Source: Streptosporangium sandarakinum (GTDB taxonomy: Bacteria; Actinomycetota; Actinomycetes; Streptosporangiales; Streptosporangiaceae). From it: 64,000 nt of DNA. Under the pieces are notes generated by a model. The model was not told the origin of the DNA. It did no database searches and saw nothing but the letters and a program-made list of their open reading frames with translations. Position 1 is the first letter of the stretch. Every line of letters begins with the position of its first letter. The position numbers and the translations under genes were made by a program. Positions 31,359-39,963 of this stretch are shown here, one piece after another. The stretch covers positions 2,356,001-2,420,000 of the forward strand of contig NZ_JACCCO010000001.1 in assembly GCF_013409935.1 (NCBI RefSeq), in the 5' to 3' direction.

Positions 31359-32662
31359 TTGTTGTACCGCTCCAGCACCTTGTTGCCCTCGTCGACGAGC
31401 GTCTTGGCCGCCTCGTCAAGGGTGATCTTGTTGGCGAAGTACTGCTGCAGGGCGGGGGTGGCCACCTTGCTCTTCCACTCGTCGAACCCGTTCACCTTGA
31501 GGTAGGGCGCGACCACGAGGTTCTTGGCGGAGGCGGTCGCCACGTTCCAGCCGTTCTCCTCGGTGGTCATGGAGGGGTCGCTCGCGGCCTTGACGCTGGT
31601 CGGGAGCAGCCAGTCACCCTTGGCGAGCTTGGCCTGGTTGGTGCTGTTGAGGAAGAAGGAGATGAACTTCGTCGCCTGGTCGGGGTGCTTGCTGTCGGCC
31701 GCGACGGACAGGGTCTGCGAGGCGGCCCCCTGGTCGGCGCTGGTGCCCTTCAGCGGCGGGATCGTGACCCACTCGAAGCCGGGCGGCGCCTGCTCGACGA
31801 CCTGCTGCCGCAGGTAGACGCTCGCGGGGAGCATGGCGTACTTGCCCGCGTAGAAACCCGGCAGCGGGTCGGCGGTGCCCATGCCGAGCGCGGACGGGTC
31901 GGCCGTCTTGTCCTTGTAGAGCTGGTCGTGGACGCGCTGCATCACCTCGCGCTCCTCGGGCCCCACCTTGACCGTCGCCTTGGTGCCGTCGGTCTGGAAG
32001 AAGGTGCCGCCGAAGTTGAGCGCGAGGTTGAGCACCTTGTTCACCGGCGTCTTCAGCGGCCAGGCCACCCCGAAGGTGTCGCCCTTGGTGAGCTTCTTGC
32101 TGATCTCCTCGAACTCGTCCCAGGTCCACGGGTCCTCGGGGGTCGGGACGGGCACCCCGGCCTTGTCGAGCAGCTTCCTGTTGGCGATGATGACCTGCGA
32201 CTCCTGGAGGAACGGCACGCCGTACACGCCCTGGCCGCCCTTGCCGTCGCCGAAGGTCACGGTGTCCCAGGCGGCCTGCGGGATGTCGCTCTTCAGGTCG
32301 GCGGGCAGCTTGCCGGAGAGGTCCAGGAGATAGCCGCGGGAGGCGAAGCCGGCCAGCGCGGGGGAGTCGTCGTGGATGACGTCCGGCGGGTCACCGGCCT
32401 CGAACGACGTGACGAGCTGGTCGTTGACGTTGTCCCAGCTGCCCTGGATGTACTCGACCTTGATGTCGGGGTTGGCCTTGTTCCACTCGTCGACGATCTC
32501 CTTGTTGGCGGCGACGGACTCCTTCTGCCAGGCCAGGCTCAGGAACTTCAGGCTCACCGGCTCACCGGCCTTGCCGCCATCGCCACCGTCGCCCGACGAG
32601 CAGCCGGCGGTCAGGGCGGCGATCGCGGTGGCGGCCGCCACGAGTGCGGTTCTGGTACGCAA
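31355..32662 (-). CDS. Sugar ABC transporter substrate-binding lipoprotein
   Basis: A 435-aa protein from a TTG start at 32662 with AGGAGAG upstream. The lipoprotein signal is ALVAAATAIAALTAGCSSG, with Cys as the lipid anchor. A Gly/Asp-rich tether leads to a CUT1 (SBP_bac_1) fold with NKANPDIKVEYIQGSWDNVN and GDPPDVIHDDSPALAGFA. It binds the substrate outside the membrane and passes it to the two permeases encoded just upstream. No ATPase gene is in the operon. A shared MsiK-type ATPase, as used by other actinobacterial CUT1 systems, would be needed. Confidence 0.92.
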   Translation of the reverse strand: MRTRTALVAAATAIAALTAGCSSGDGGDGGKAGEPVSLKFLSLAWQKESVAANKEIVDEWNKANPDIKVEYIQGSWDNVNDQLVTSFEAGDPPDVIHDDSPALAGFASRGYLLDLSGKLPADLKSDIPQAAWDTVTFGDGKGGQGVYGVPFLQESQVIIANRKLLDKAGVPVPTPEDPWTWDEFEEISKKLTKGDTFGVAWPLKTPVNKVLNLALNFGGTFFQTDGTKATVKVGPEEREVMQRVHDQLYKDKTADPSALGMGTADPLPGFYAGKYAMLPASVYLRQQVVEQAPPGFEWVTIPPLKGTSADQGAASQTLSVAADSKHPDQATKFISFFLNSTNQAKLAKGDWLLPTSVKAASDPSMTTEENGWNVATASAKNLVVAPYLKVNGFDEWKSKVATPALQQYFANKITLDEAAKTLVDEGNKVLERYNK

Positions 32663-32744
32663 CGGACTCTCCTATCGAGGGGTACGGCTCCGCCGGGTCC
32701 GGCTCGGCTCGCCCCGCTGGTGTCGGGGGGTTTTTGAAGATCGG

Positions 32745-33563
32745 CTATCCCTTGACGGCACCGGCCAGCAGGCCGGACCTGAGCCGTCTCTGGATGATCG
32801 CGAAGAACGCCAGGCTCGGGATCGTGGCGAGCAGCGACGCCGCGGCGAGCGGGCCGAGACGCACGACGCCTTCGGCGCCGGTGAACTTCACGAGGGTCAG
32901 CGGCAGCGTGGCCACGTCGGGGTCCTTGAGGACGACCAGGGCGAAGAGGAACTCGTTCCACGAGGAGATGAAGGCGAACAGCAGCGTGGCCACCACACCG
33001 GGGGCGAGGAGCGGCGCCACGATCCTCACCAGCGCGCGGATCCGGCCCGCGCCGTCGACCGCCGCCGCCTCCTCCAGCTCGCGCGGCACGGACCGCACGT
33101 ATCCCTGGAGCATCCACAGCGCGAACGGCAGCGTGAAGGTGACGTGCACGACCGTGAGGCCGGGCAGCGTGTTCACCAGGTCCAGGCTGCGCAGCACCAT
33201 GAACAGCGGAATGATGATCAGGATGAAGGGGAAGACCTGGCTGACCAGCACCCATCCGATCGCGAACTTGTTGACGAGCGAGCGGTGGCGGGCCATGGAG
33301 TAGGCCGCGGGCAGGGCGAGCACGACCGTCAGCACGGAGCTCGCGACCGCGACCACCAGGCTGCGCAGCGCGCTGCCGACGATGTCCTGCTCGGTGAACG
33401 CGTCGGCGAAGTTGGTGAGGACCGGGTGACGCGGGATCCACGTCGGGGTCAGGCTCGCCATCTCCTGCGACGTCTTGAGCGCCGTGGACAGCAGCCAGAG
33501 CAGCGGGAAGGCCAGGAAGACCATGTACCCGAGGAGGGCGAGGTACTGCAATGGCCTGCGCAT
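32745..33563 (-). CDS. Carbohydrate ABC transporter permease (CUT1, MalG-like)
   Basis: A 272-aa protein with six membrane helices (YLALLGYMVFLAFPLLWLL, WVLVSQVFPFILIIIPLFMV and others). The EAA loop is LEEAAAVDGAGRIRALVRIV and the C-terminus RRLRSGLLAGAVKG is typical of MalG-type subunits. It lies one base from the partner permease stop and 82 bases before the binding-protein gene, a spacer that may allow higher expression of the binding protein. Confidence 0.92.
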   Translation of the reverse strand: MRRPLQYLALLGYMVFLAFPLLWLLSTALKTSQEMASLTPTWIPRHPVLTNFADAFTEQDIVGSALRSLVVAVASSVLTVVLALPAAYSMARHRSLVNKFAIGWVLVSQVFPFILIIIPLFMVLRSLDLVNTLPGLTVVHVTFTLPFALWMLQGYVRSVPRELEEAAAVDGAGRIRALVRIVAPLLAPGVVATLLFAFISSWNEFLFALVVLKDPDVATLPLTLVKFTGAEGVVRLGPLAAASLLATIPSLAFFAIIQRRLRSGLLAGAVKG

Positions 33564-33564
33564 G

Positions 33565-34497
33565 TCAGCTCACCTCCCGCATCTGCCGGCCGATGTAGAG
33601 ACCCAGTACGGCCAGCACGACGATCACGATCGCGACCCCGAGGGTGGCGGCGTAGCCGAAGAAGCCGTAGCGGAACGCCTCCTCGTAGGCGAAGAGCATC
33701 GGCAGCCGGGTCTGCCCGCCCGGACCGCCCTGGGTGAGGACGTAGACCAGGCCGAACTGGTTGATGTTCCAGACGAAGTCGAGGGAGGTGATCGTCACGA
33801 TGACCGGGCGGAGCTGCGGCAGCGTGATGCTCCAGAAGCGGCGCCACGTCGTGGCCCCGTCCACGTGGCCGGCCTCGTGCAGTTCCCTGGGCACGCCCTG
33901 CAGCCCCGCGAGCAGCACGACGGTCGTCTGCGGCATGCCGGTCCAGATCCCGACGACGATCACCGCGGGGAGCGCGATGGAGAAGTCGTTGAGCCAGTCG
34001 ACGTTGTGGTCGAGCAGCCCGGCCCCCTGCAGCGTGCTGTTGAGGATGCCGGCGTTGGGGTGGTAGACGAGCCGCCACATCAGCCCGATGACGACCGGCG
34101 GCATCGCCCACGGCACCATGGCGAGCACCCGGGTGAACGCCCGGAACCGCAGGTTCTCGTTGAGCAGCAGGGCGAGCCCCAGCGCGGCCACGAACTGCAG
34201 CACGGTGACCGAGACCGCCCAGATCAGGCCGATGCGGAACGACGCCCAGAAGTCTCCGTCGGTGAGGAGGTCGCCGAAGTTCGACAGGCCCACGAACGAG
34301 GTCACGGAGTTGCGCCCGGACCTGGCGTCGGTGAAGGCGAGGTAGATGCCGTAGAGCAGCGGGCCGACGCTGAAGATCAGCACCGGGATCAGCGCCGGCA
34401 GCATCAGGAGGAGCGTCTCGCGCCCCTGCCGGCTCTTTTTGGGCCTGCCGCGGCGATCCGCCGCGGGCTCCCGTGTTCTTTCGGCCGTCAGGGTCAT
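33565..34497 (-). CDS. Carbohydrate ABC transporter permease (CUT1, MalF-like)
   Basis: A 310-aa protein from the ATG at 34497, overlapping the LacI stop by 4 bases. A charged N-terminus (TREPAADRRGRPKKSRQGR) is followed by six helices, with LLLMLPALIPVLIFSVGPLL first. The EAA loop is LHEAGHVDGATTWRRFWSITL. FVWNINQFGLVYVLTQGGP is typical of MalF-type sugar permeases. Partner of the MalG-like protein next to it. Confidence 0.92.
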   Translation of the reverse strand: MTLTAERTREPAADRRGRPKKSRQGRETLLLMLPALIPVLIFSVGPLLYGIYLAFTDARSGRNSVTSFVGLSNFGDLLTDGDFWASFRIGLIWAVSVTVLQFVAALGLALLLNENLRFRAFTRVLAMVPWAMPPVVIGLMWRLVYHPNAGILNSTLQGAGLLDHNVDWLNDFSIALPAVIVVGIWTGMPQTTVVLLAGLQGVPRELHEAGHVDGATTWRRFWSITLPQLRPVIVTITSLDFVWNINQFGLVYVLTQGGPGGQTRLPMLFAYEEAFRYGFFGYAATLGVAIVIVVLAVLGLYIGRQMREVS

Positions 34498-35507
34498 GGA
34501 GTCTCCTCCCCCATGGTCGAGGCGCGGGTCACGAGGCGGGGTTCGACGGTGACCGTGCGGGGTGCCCGGCCGTCGCGGTCCAGGCGGTCGAGCAGGAGCT
34601 CGGCGGCCGCCCGGCCGCGCTCGGCCGAGCCGAGCGAGACGCTGGTGAGCGGCGGCCAGGCGATCGTGGCGAGGTCGGTGTCGTCCATGCCCGCCACGGC
34701 GACGTCCTCGGGCACCCTCCGTCCCGCGCGCCGCAGGACGTCGAGCGCCCCGAGGGCGATCAGGTCGTTGGCGCACAGCAGCGCGTCGAGGTCCGGCACG
34801 CGTTCGAGCAGGCGGGCCGCCGCCCGGGCGCCGTCGGCGCGGTAGAAGTCACCCACCTCGACGAGGTTCCGGTCGTACGGCAGGCCGAGCGTCTCCAGCG
34901 CCTCGGCGTAGGCGGCGGAGCGGGCCGCGCCGGGAACGGTGTCCAGCGGGCCGTTCACGAAGCCGATGCGGCGCCGGCCCAGGCCGTGGAGGTGCTGGAC
35001 GACGAGCCGCACGCCGGCCCTGGAGTCGACCCGCACGTTGTCCACCGGGGTGCCCTCGGGCACGGAGCCGATGACCACGATGGGCGCGCGGGCGGCGGCG
35101 AACATCTCCAGGTGCCCGTCGGTCACCCTCAGCGGGATCATGATGAGCCCGTCGATGTACCGCTCCCCGAGGCCGCGGAGCACGTCGATCTCGTCGGCCG
35201 CGTCCGCGTTGGTGGAGTGCAGGACGAGCCGGTAGCCGGCCGCCTTGAGCATCGGCTGGATCTCCCGGACCATCGCGAGGTAGACCGGGTTCCCTATGTC
35301 GGCCATCGCGAAGCCGATCTGGTTGCTGCGCCGTGACTTCAGCGACCTCGCCGCCGAGTTCGGCACGTAGCCGAGCTCGCGCGCCACGCTCATCACGCGG
35401 CGTTCGGTCTCCGCCCTGGTGGGGAGGCCGTTGAGCACGCGTGACACCGAGGCGATCGACACGCCCGCCCGCCGGGCGATCGTCGTGATCGTCGGCTCGT
35501 CACTCAT
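34494..35507 (-). CDS. LacI family repressor of the ribosyl-hydrolase operon
   Basis: A 337-aa protein. The helix-turn-helix is TITTIARRAGVSIASVSRVL, followed by the hinge segment PNSAARSLKSRRSNQIGFAM and a sugar-binding domain. First gene of the operon and translationally coupled to the permease. Two mirrored operators (35532-35576) directly upstream imply that it represses itself and everything down to 23822 until an inducer is taken up. Confidence 0.92.
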   Translation of the reverse strand: MSDEPTITTIARRAGVSIASVSRVLNGLPTRAETERRVMSVARELGYVPNSAARSLKSRRSNQIGFAMADIGNPVYLAMVREIQPMLKAAGYRLVLHSTNADAADEIDVLRGLGERYIDGLIMIPLRVTDGHLEMFAAARAPIVVIGSVPEGTPVDNVRVDSRAGVRLVVQHLHGLGRRRIGFVNGPLDTVPGAARSAAYAEALETLGLPYDRNLVEVGDFYRADGARAAARLLERVPDLDALLCANDLIALGALDVLRRAGRRVPEDVAVAGMDDTDLATIAWPPLTSVSLGSAERGRAAAELLLDRLDRDGRAPRTVTVEPRLVTRASTMGEETP

Positions 35508-35531
35508 GTCCCACCTCGGCCTCCGAAGACG

Positions 35532-35576
35532 GTAAACGTTTTCAGTAGGCGGCGTCACGTCTCTGAAAACGTTTAC
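35532..35576. promoter_or_regulatory. Paired LacI operators of the ribosyl-hydrolase operon
   Basis: GTAAACGTTTTCAG (35532-35545) and its exact reverse complement CTGAAAACGTTTAC (35563-35576). Each contains the palindrome AAACGTTT and the centres are 31 bp apart, close to three helical turns, so repressor dimers would sit on the same face. They begin 24 bp upstream of the LacI start codon. Confidence 0.85.
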
Positions 35577-35697
35577 GGATGGAGGACATGTAACGCCCAT
35601 GTTTCCGGCAGCGTCAAGTCACAATCGGGTAAACCGGACAAAAGTCCGGTCAGCCCCGTCCGGGCCGCGGCGGCCCCGCCCCGGGCGGGGCCGCCCC

Positions 35698-37984
35698 CTA
35701 GACGGCGGTCAGGACGACCGGGACGTCGGCGCCCACCACCTCGACGCCCGTGACGCGCGCCCCCCCGAGACGGTCACCCGCAGCCCGTCCCCCTCGGAGA
35801 CGGCGGTGATCACGGTGTCCCCGTCGACGTCGGAGACGACGGCGCCGCTCTCCCCCACCCCGCAGGCGACCAGCGTGATCTCCCCGAACGGCCCGTCGCC
35901 CACGGCCTCCCCCGGGTCGGACAGGACGGGGATGAGCGCGCCGTACCGGACGAACAGCGGGATCCGGTCGAGCGGCGCGGAGACCGTCACGTACCGGCCG
36001 CCGGAGAGCACCTCGCCCGTCCAGTGGTCCACCCAGTCGCCCTCGGGCAGGTACACCTTCCGCACGCCGTCCGGCGAGGTCATCGGGGCCACCAGCAGGT
36101 CGCGGCCGAGGAGGTACTCCAGGTCGGCCTGCCAGGCCACCGGGTCGCCGGGGTGGTCCACGCACAGGGCCCGCATCATCGGCGCCCCGGTGCGCGCGGC
36201 CTCGACCGCCGCGGTGTAGATGTACGGCATGAGCCGGTGGCGCAGCCTCAGCGCCGCGACGGCCTCCGCCTCGACCTCGGGGAACTCCCACGGTTCCCGG
36301 CTGGTGGTGCCGTGCAGGCGCACCAGCGGCGACAGCGCGCCGAACTGCATCCAGCGGACGTACAGGTCGTCGGTCGGGCGGCCGGTGAAGCCGCCCGCGT
36401 CGTGGCTCCAGAACGGGACGCCGGACAGGCCGTGCGACAGCCCGCCGCGCAACGTGCTGCCCATCGCCGGGTAGCTCGTGTAGGTGTCGCCGCCCCACTG
36501 CGCCGCGTGCCGCTGGCCGCCGAGGAAGGACGAGCGCGCCCACACCATGCCGTGCCCGGCGACCTCCCTGGTCACCTCGGAGACGAGGTCGTTGAACAGG
36601 AGCGCGTAGACGTTGTGCAGGTCGGCGCCGGTCATCCCGTTGGAGGCGACCGCGTCGTGCGGCACGCCCTCGGCGAAGTCGGTCTTGAAGACCCGCACGC
36701 CCTGCTCCAGCAGCGGCCGCAGCAGTCCCCGGAACCACTCGGCGGCCGCGGGGTTCGTGAAGTCCACGATGCCGCAGGGCGGGTAGGAGCCGTGCCAGCA
36801 GCCGGCCACGTAGACCTCGCCGTCCGGTCTCCTCAGGAAGTGGCCGTTCTCCGCCGCCTCGGCGAACGCCGGGCTCAGATGGGAGACGTACGGGTTCATC
36901 CACAGGCATACCTTGAAGCCCATCCGGTCCAGCTCGGCTAGCATCGCGCCGGGGTCGGGGAGGTTCTCCGCGTCCCACCGCAGGTCCGACCAGTGCCCGT
37001 CGGTCTGCCAGTAGGTGTCCAGGTGCAGCACGTCGCACGGGATGCCCCGCTCCCGGATCGTCCGGGCCCGGTTCAGCACCCGCTCCTGGGTGTCGACGAA
37101 GAACCCCGAGGAGATCCAGGTGCCGAACGCCCATTTGGGCGGCAGCAGCGGCGGGCAGGTCAGCCGGTCGAACCGGTCGAGCACCTCGGCGGGGGCGGGC
37201 CCGGCGATCACGTAGTAGTCGATGAGGTCGTCCGGCACCACGATCTGCACGCAGCTGTGCGTGGACTGGCAGACGTCGAACTCCACCGGCGTGCCGCTGT
37301 CCACCATCACGCCGTAGCCGCGGCTGGACAGGTAGAACGGGACGTTCTTGTAGGCCCGCTGCGACTCGGCGCCGAAGGCGTCGAAGTTCCACATGACAGG
37401 CCGCTGGCCGCGCTTGTCCAGCGGGGTGAACGACTCGCCGAACCCGCCGAACGCCTCGTCGGCGGGGGCGGCGAAGCTCTCGTGGTAGGCGGCCACCGCG
37501 CCGTCCGCGCTGGAGCGGCCGAACGGCAGCGTGCGCATCCGGCCGCTGATGTCGGTGTGGCCGCGGTCCTGCTCCAGCAGGGTCGCCCCGGAGGCGTCGG
37601 TGAACCTCAGGTGCCAGGGCGACAGGGTGATCTCGGCGCGCAGCGAGCCGGCGTCGACGGTGATCGCGCCGTCGCCGGTCTCCACCCTCGCCCCGGCGAA
37701 CCCGCCCGGGGTGACCATGGAGATCGCGGCGGCCGACCGGGTCCGCGCGTCCGCGTCCTGGCCGAGCCGCACCCGGATCACCCCCTCGCCCGCCACGCCC
37801 ACCTGGGCCACCAGCGTCTCGCCGGTGGAGGTCGCGGCCTTAGCGTCACCGAGGCGCCGCCGGACGCCACCGCCTCGGCGGCGGTCAGCGTCGCCGGGCC
37901 CGCCTCCCCCCGGACGCGCACCGGGAGTTCCGGGGGGTCGGCGACGAAGTACTCGTGCGCGATCAGGGGAGGGCGATAGGGCAT
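35698..37984 (-). pseudogene. GH31 alpha-xylosidase/alpha-glucosidase, two frameshifts
   Basis: The ATG at 37984 begins MPYRPPLIAHEYFVADPP. The frame shifts near 37841 (CTAAGG where CTGAAGG is expected before AATSTGETLVAQVG). The main frame (37811-35709) then encodes a YicI-like GH31 barrel: IPCDVLHLDTYWQTDGHW, the nucleophile Asp in FKTDFAEGVPHDA and the acid/base Asp in AQWGGDTYTSYPAM. A second shift near 35762, in a run of seven G, cuts the C-terminus; adding one G restores VTGVEVVGADVPVVLTAV to the stop at 35698. Both are single-base losses, so either a young pseudogene or assembly errors. Predicted to remove alpha-xylose from xyloglucan fragments. Confidence 0.82.
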
Positions 37985-38043
37985 GGGGGCTCCAGCGCTT
38001 CGGTGCTTCCGGTCCGCGGGTCGGTGCGTTCCCGGTTCGCGAA

Positions 38044-38068
38044 TTAGTTTGGCGTCTAGCCCAACGAA
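38044..38068. promoter_or_regulatory. Putative ROK operator, copy B (GH31 side)
   Basis: TTAGTTTGGC (38044-38053), 5-base spacer, GCCCAACGAA (38059-38068). Same layout as the dyad at 21249. It lies 60 bp upstream of the GH31 start codon. Confidence 0.65.
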
Positions 38069-38122
38069 CGTCAACGGCGCCTCCGGCCGCCCCTTAAGGC
38101 GGGACGAGGGGACGTAGCAGAA

Positions 38123-38147
38123 TTAGTTTGGCTTCCATCCGAAATAG
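38123..38147. promoter_or_regulatory. Putative ROK operator, copy C (GH42 side)
   Basis: TTAGTTTGGC (38123-38132), 5-base spacer, TCCGAAATAG (38138-38147). It ends 10 bp before the GTG used by the GH42 gene and overlaps its ribosome binding site region. Copies B and C start 79 bp apart in the divergent promoter. Confidence 0.65.
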
Positions 38148-38157
38148 GGGACGTGAC

Positions 38158-39900
38158 GTGGACTGGCCCAAGGGGATCGGCGGACTGTGCTACGGCGGCG
38201 ACTACAACCCCGAGCAGTGGCCCGAGGAGGTGTGGAAGGAGGACGTCGCGCTGATGCGCCGGGCCGGGGTCAACCTGGTCAGCGTGGGGGTCTTCTCCTG
38301 GGCCCGGCTGGAGCCGTCACCCGGCTCCTACGACTTCGCCTGGCTGGACCGGGTCCTCGACCTGCTGCACGGGGCGGGCGTCCGGGTGAACCTCGCCACC
38401 CCCACGGCCTCCCCTCCCCCCTGGTTCGGCCTGGCCCACCCCGACGCGCTCACCGTCACCGCCGACGGCACCCGGCTCACCCACGGCAGCCGCGACACCT
38501 ACTGCGTGAGCGCGCCGGCGTACCGGGAGGCGTCGGCCCGGATCGCCGGCGAGCTGGCCCGCCGCTACCGCGGCCACCCGGCCCTGGCCATGTGGCACGT
38601 GCACAACGAGTACGGCACCGGGTGCCACTGCGACCACGCCGCCGCGGCCTTCCGCACCTGGCTCCGGGGCCGGTACGGCACGCTGGACGCGCTGAACGAC
38701 GCCTGGACCGGCTCGTTCTGGAGCCAGCACCACTCCGCGTGGGAGCAGGTCATGCCGCCCCGCGCCACTCAGTACCTCCCCAACCCGGCGCAGACGCTCG
38801 ACTTCCGCCGGTTCCTCTCCGACGAGATGCTCGCGCACTTCCGCGAGCAGAAGGCGGTGCTGCGCGAGCACACCCCCGACGTCCCGGCGACCACCAACTT
38901 CGTCCTCGGCGACTGGGTTCCGGTGGACCACCGGCGCTGGGCCGCCGAGACCGACCTGGTCGCCGTCGACCACTACCCCGCCGCCGACCCGCCGCAGGAG
39001 ACCGCGTTCGCCGCCGACCTGGCGCGCGGCTGGGCCGGCGGGCGGCCCTGGCTGCTGATGGAACAGGCGGTGGTGACCTACACCGGACTCCGGATGATCG
39101 CCAAGCGGCCCGGGGAGATCACCCGGCTGAGCCTGTCGCACATCGCGCGGGGCTCGCGCGGGGTGATGTTCTTCCAGTGGCGGGCCTCGCGCGGCGGGGC
39201 CGAGCCGTGGCACGCGGGCATGGTCCCGCACGCCGGCGAGGACTCCCGGATCTTCCGCGAGATCACCGAGCTCGGCGCGCTGCTGCCCTCCCTGGAGGAG
39301 GCGTGCCGGGCGCCGGTCGAGGCCGGGGCGGCGGTCCTGTGGGACGCCGAGGCCGGCTGGGCCCTGCAGGCGCCGGGCCTGCCGTCCACCGGGCTGGACT
39401 ACACCCGGGCGGTACGGCAGGCGCACCGGGTGCTCTACCGCGGCGGCGTCACCGCCGACGTCGTCCACCCGTCGGCCGACCTGTCGGCGTACCGGCTCGT
39501 GCTCGTCCCCGCCCTGTACCTGATCTCCGACGACGACGCCGCGAACCTGCGCCGCCACGTCGAGGGCGGCGGCACCCTCGTGGTCACCTACCTCAGCGGC
39601 GTCGCCGACCTCTGCGCCAGGGTCCGGACGGGCGGCTACCCCGGCGCACTGCGCGACCTGCTCGGCGTCCGGGTCGAGGAGTCCCACCCGCTGCCCCCGG
39701 GCACCGCCCTCTACGTCTCCACCCGTCTCCCCGACGCGGACCTCTCCCGCCTGCTGGGACTGGAGCCGTCCCCCCTTGAGCTGGTACGGCGTGGCGAATG
39801 GGTGTTCGCGGTCAACCACGGAGACGATGAACAGCAGGTCCCGGACGGTCCGCTGCTTCCTCCCGGTGGCTACGCCGTACGGAGGGCACGGCAGGGGTGA
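38158..39900 (+). CDS. GH42 beta-galactosidase
   Basis: A 580-aa enzyme from the GTG at 38158 (AGGGGA 8-13 bases upstream). The TTG at 38128 is in frame but lies inside the operator-like site and was not used. LCYGGDYNPEQWPEEVW is the family N-terminus. The acid/base Glu is in WHVHNEYGTGCHC and the nucleophile is probably the Glu of WLLMEQAVVTY. A trimerisation-like domain with LVPALYLISDDDAANL follows and the C-terminal domain is short. It acts in the cytoplasm on beta-galactosides. Divergent from the GH31 gene, so the pair would strip galactose and xylose from one oligosaccharide. Confidence 0.92.
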   Translation: MDWPKGIGGLCYGGDYNPEQWPEEVWKEDVALMRRAGVNLVSVGVFSWARLEPSPGSYDFAWLDRVLDLLHGAGVRVNLATPTASPPPWFGLAHPDALTVTADGTRLTHGSRDTYCVSAPAYREASARIAGELARRYRGHPALAMWHVHNEYGTGCHCDHAAAAFRTWLRGRYGTLDALNDAWTGSFWSQHHSAWEQVMPPRATQYLPNPAQTLDFRRFLSDEMLAHFREQKAVLREHTPDVPATTNFVLGDWVPVDHRRWAAETDLVAVDHYPAADPPQETAFAADLARGWAGGRPWLLMEQAVVTYTGLRMIAKRPGEITRLSLSHIARGSRGVMFFQWRASRGGAEPWHAGMVPHAGEDSRIFREITELGALLPSLEEACRAPVEAGAAVLWDAEAGWALQAPGLPSTGLDYTRAVRQAHRVLYRGGVTADVVHPSADLSAYRLVLVPALYLISDDDAANLRRHVEGGGTLVVTYLSGVADLCARVRTGGYPGALRDLLGVRVEESHPLPPGTALYVSTRLPDADLSRLLGLEPSPLELVRRGEWVFAVNHGDDEQQVPDGPLLPPGGYAVRRARQG

Positions 39901-39963
39901 GCGGGCGCCGGGGCGGGCACGACGGCCCGCCGCGCGGCCGGGACCGCCCGAAGGAGGTTCCCC

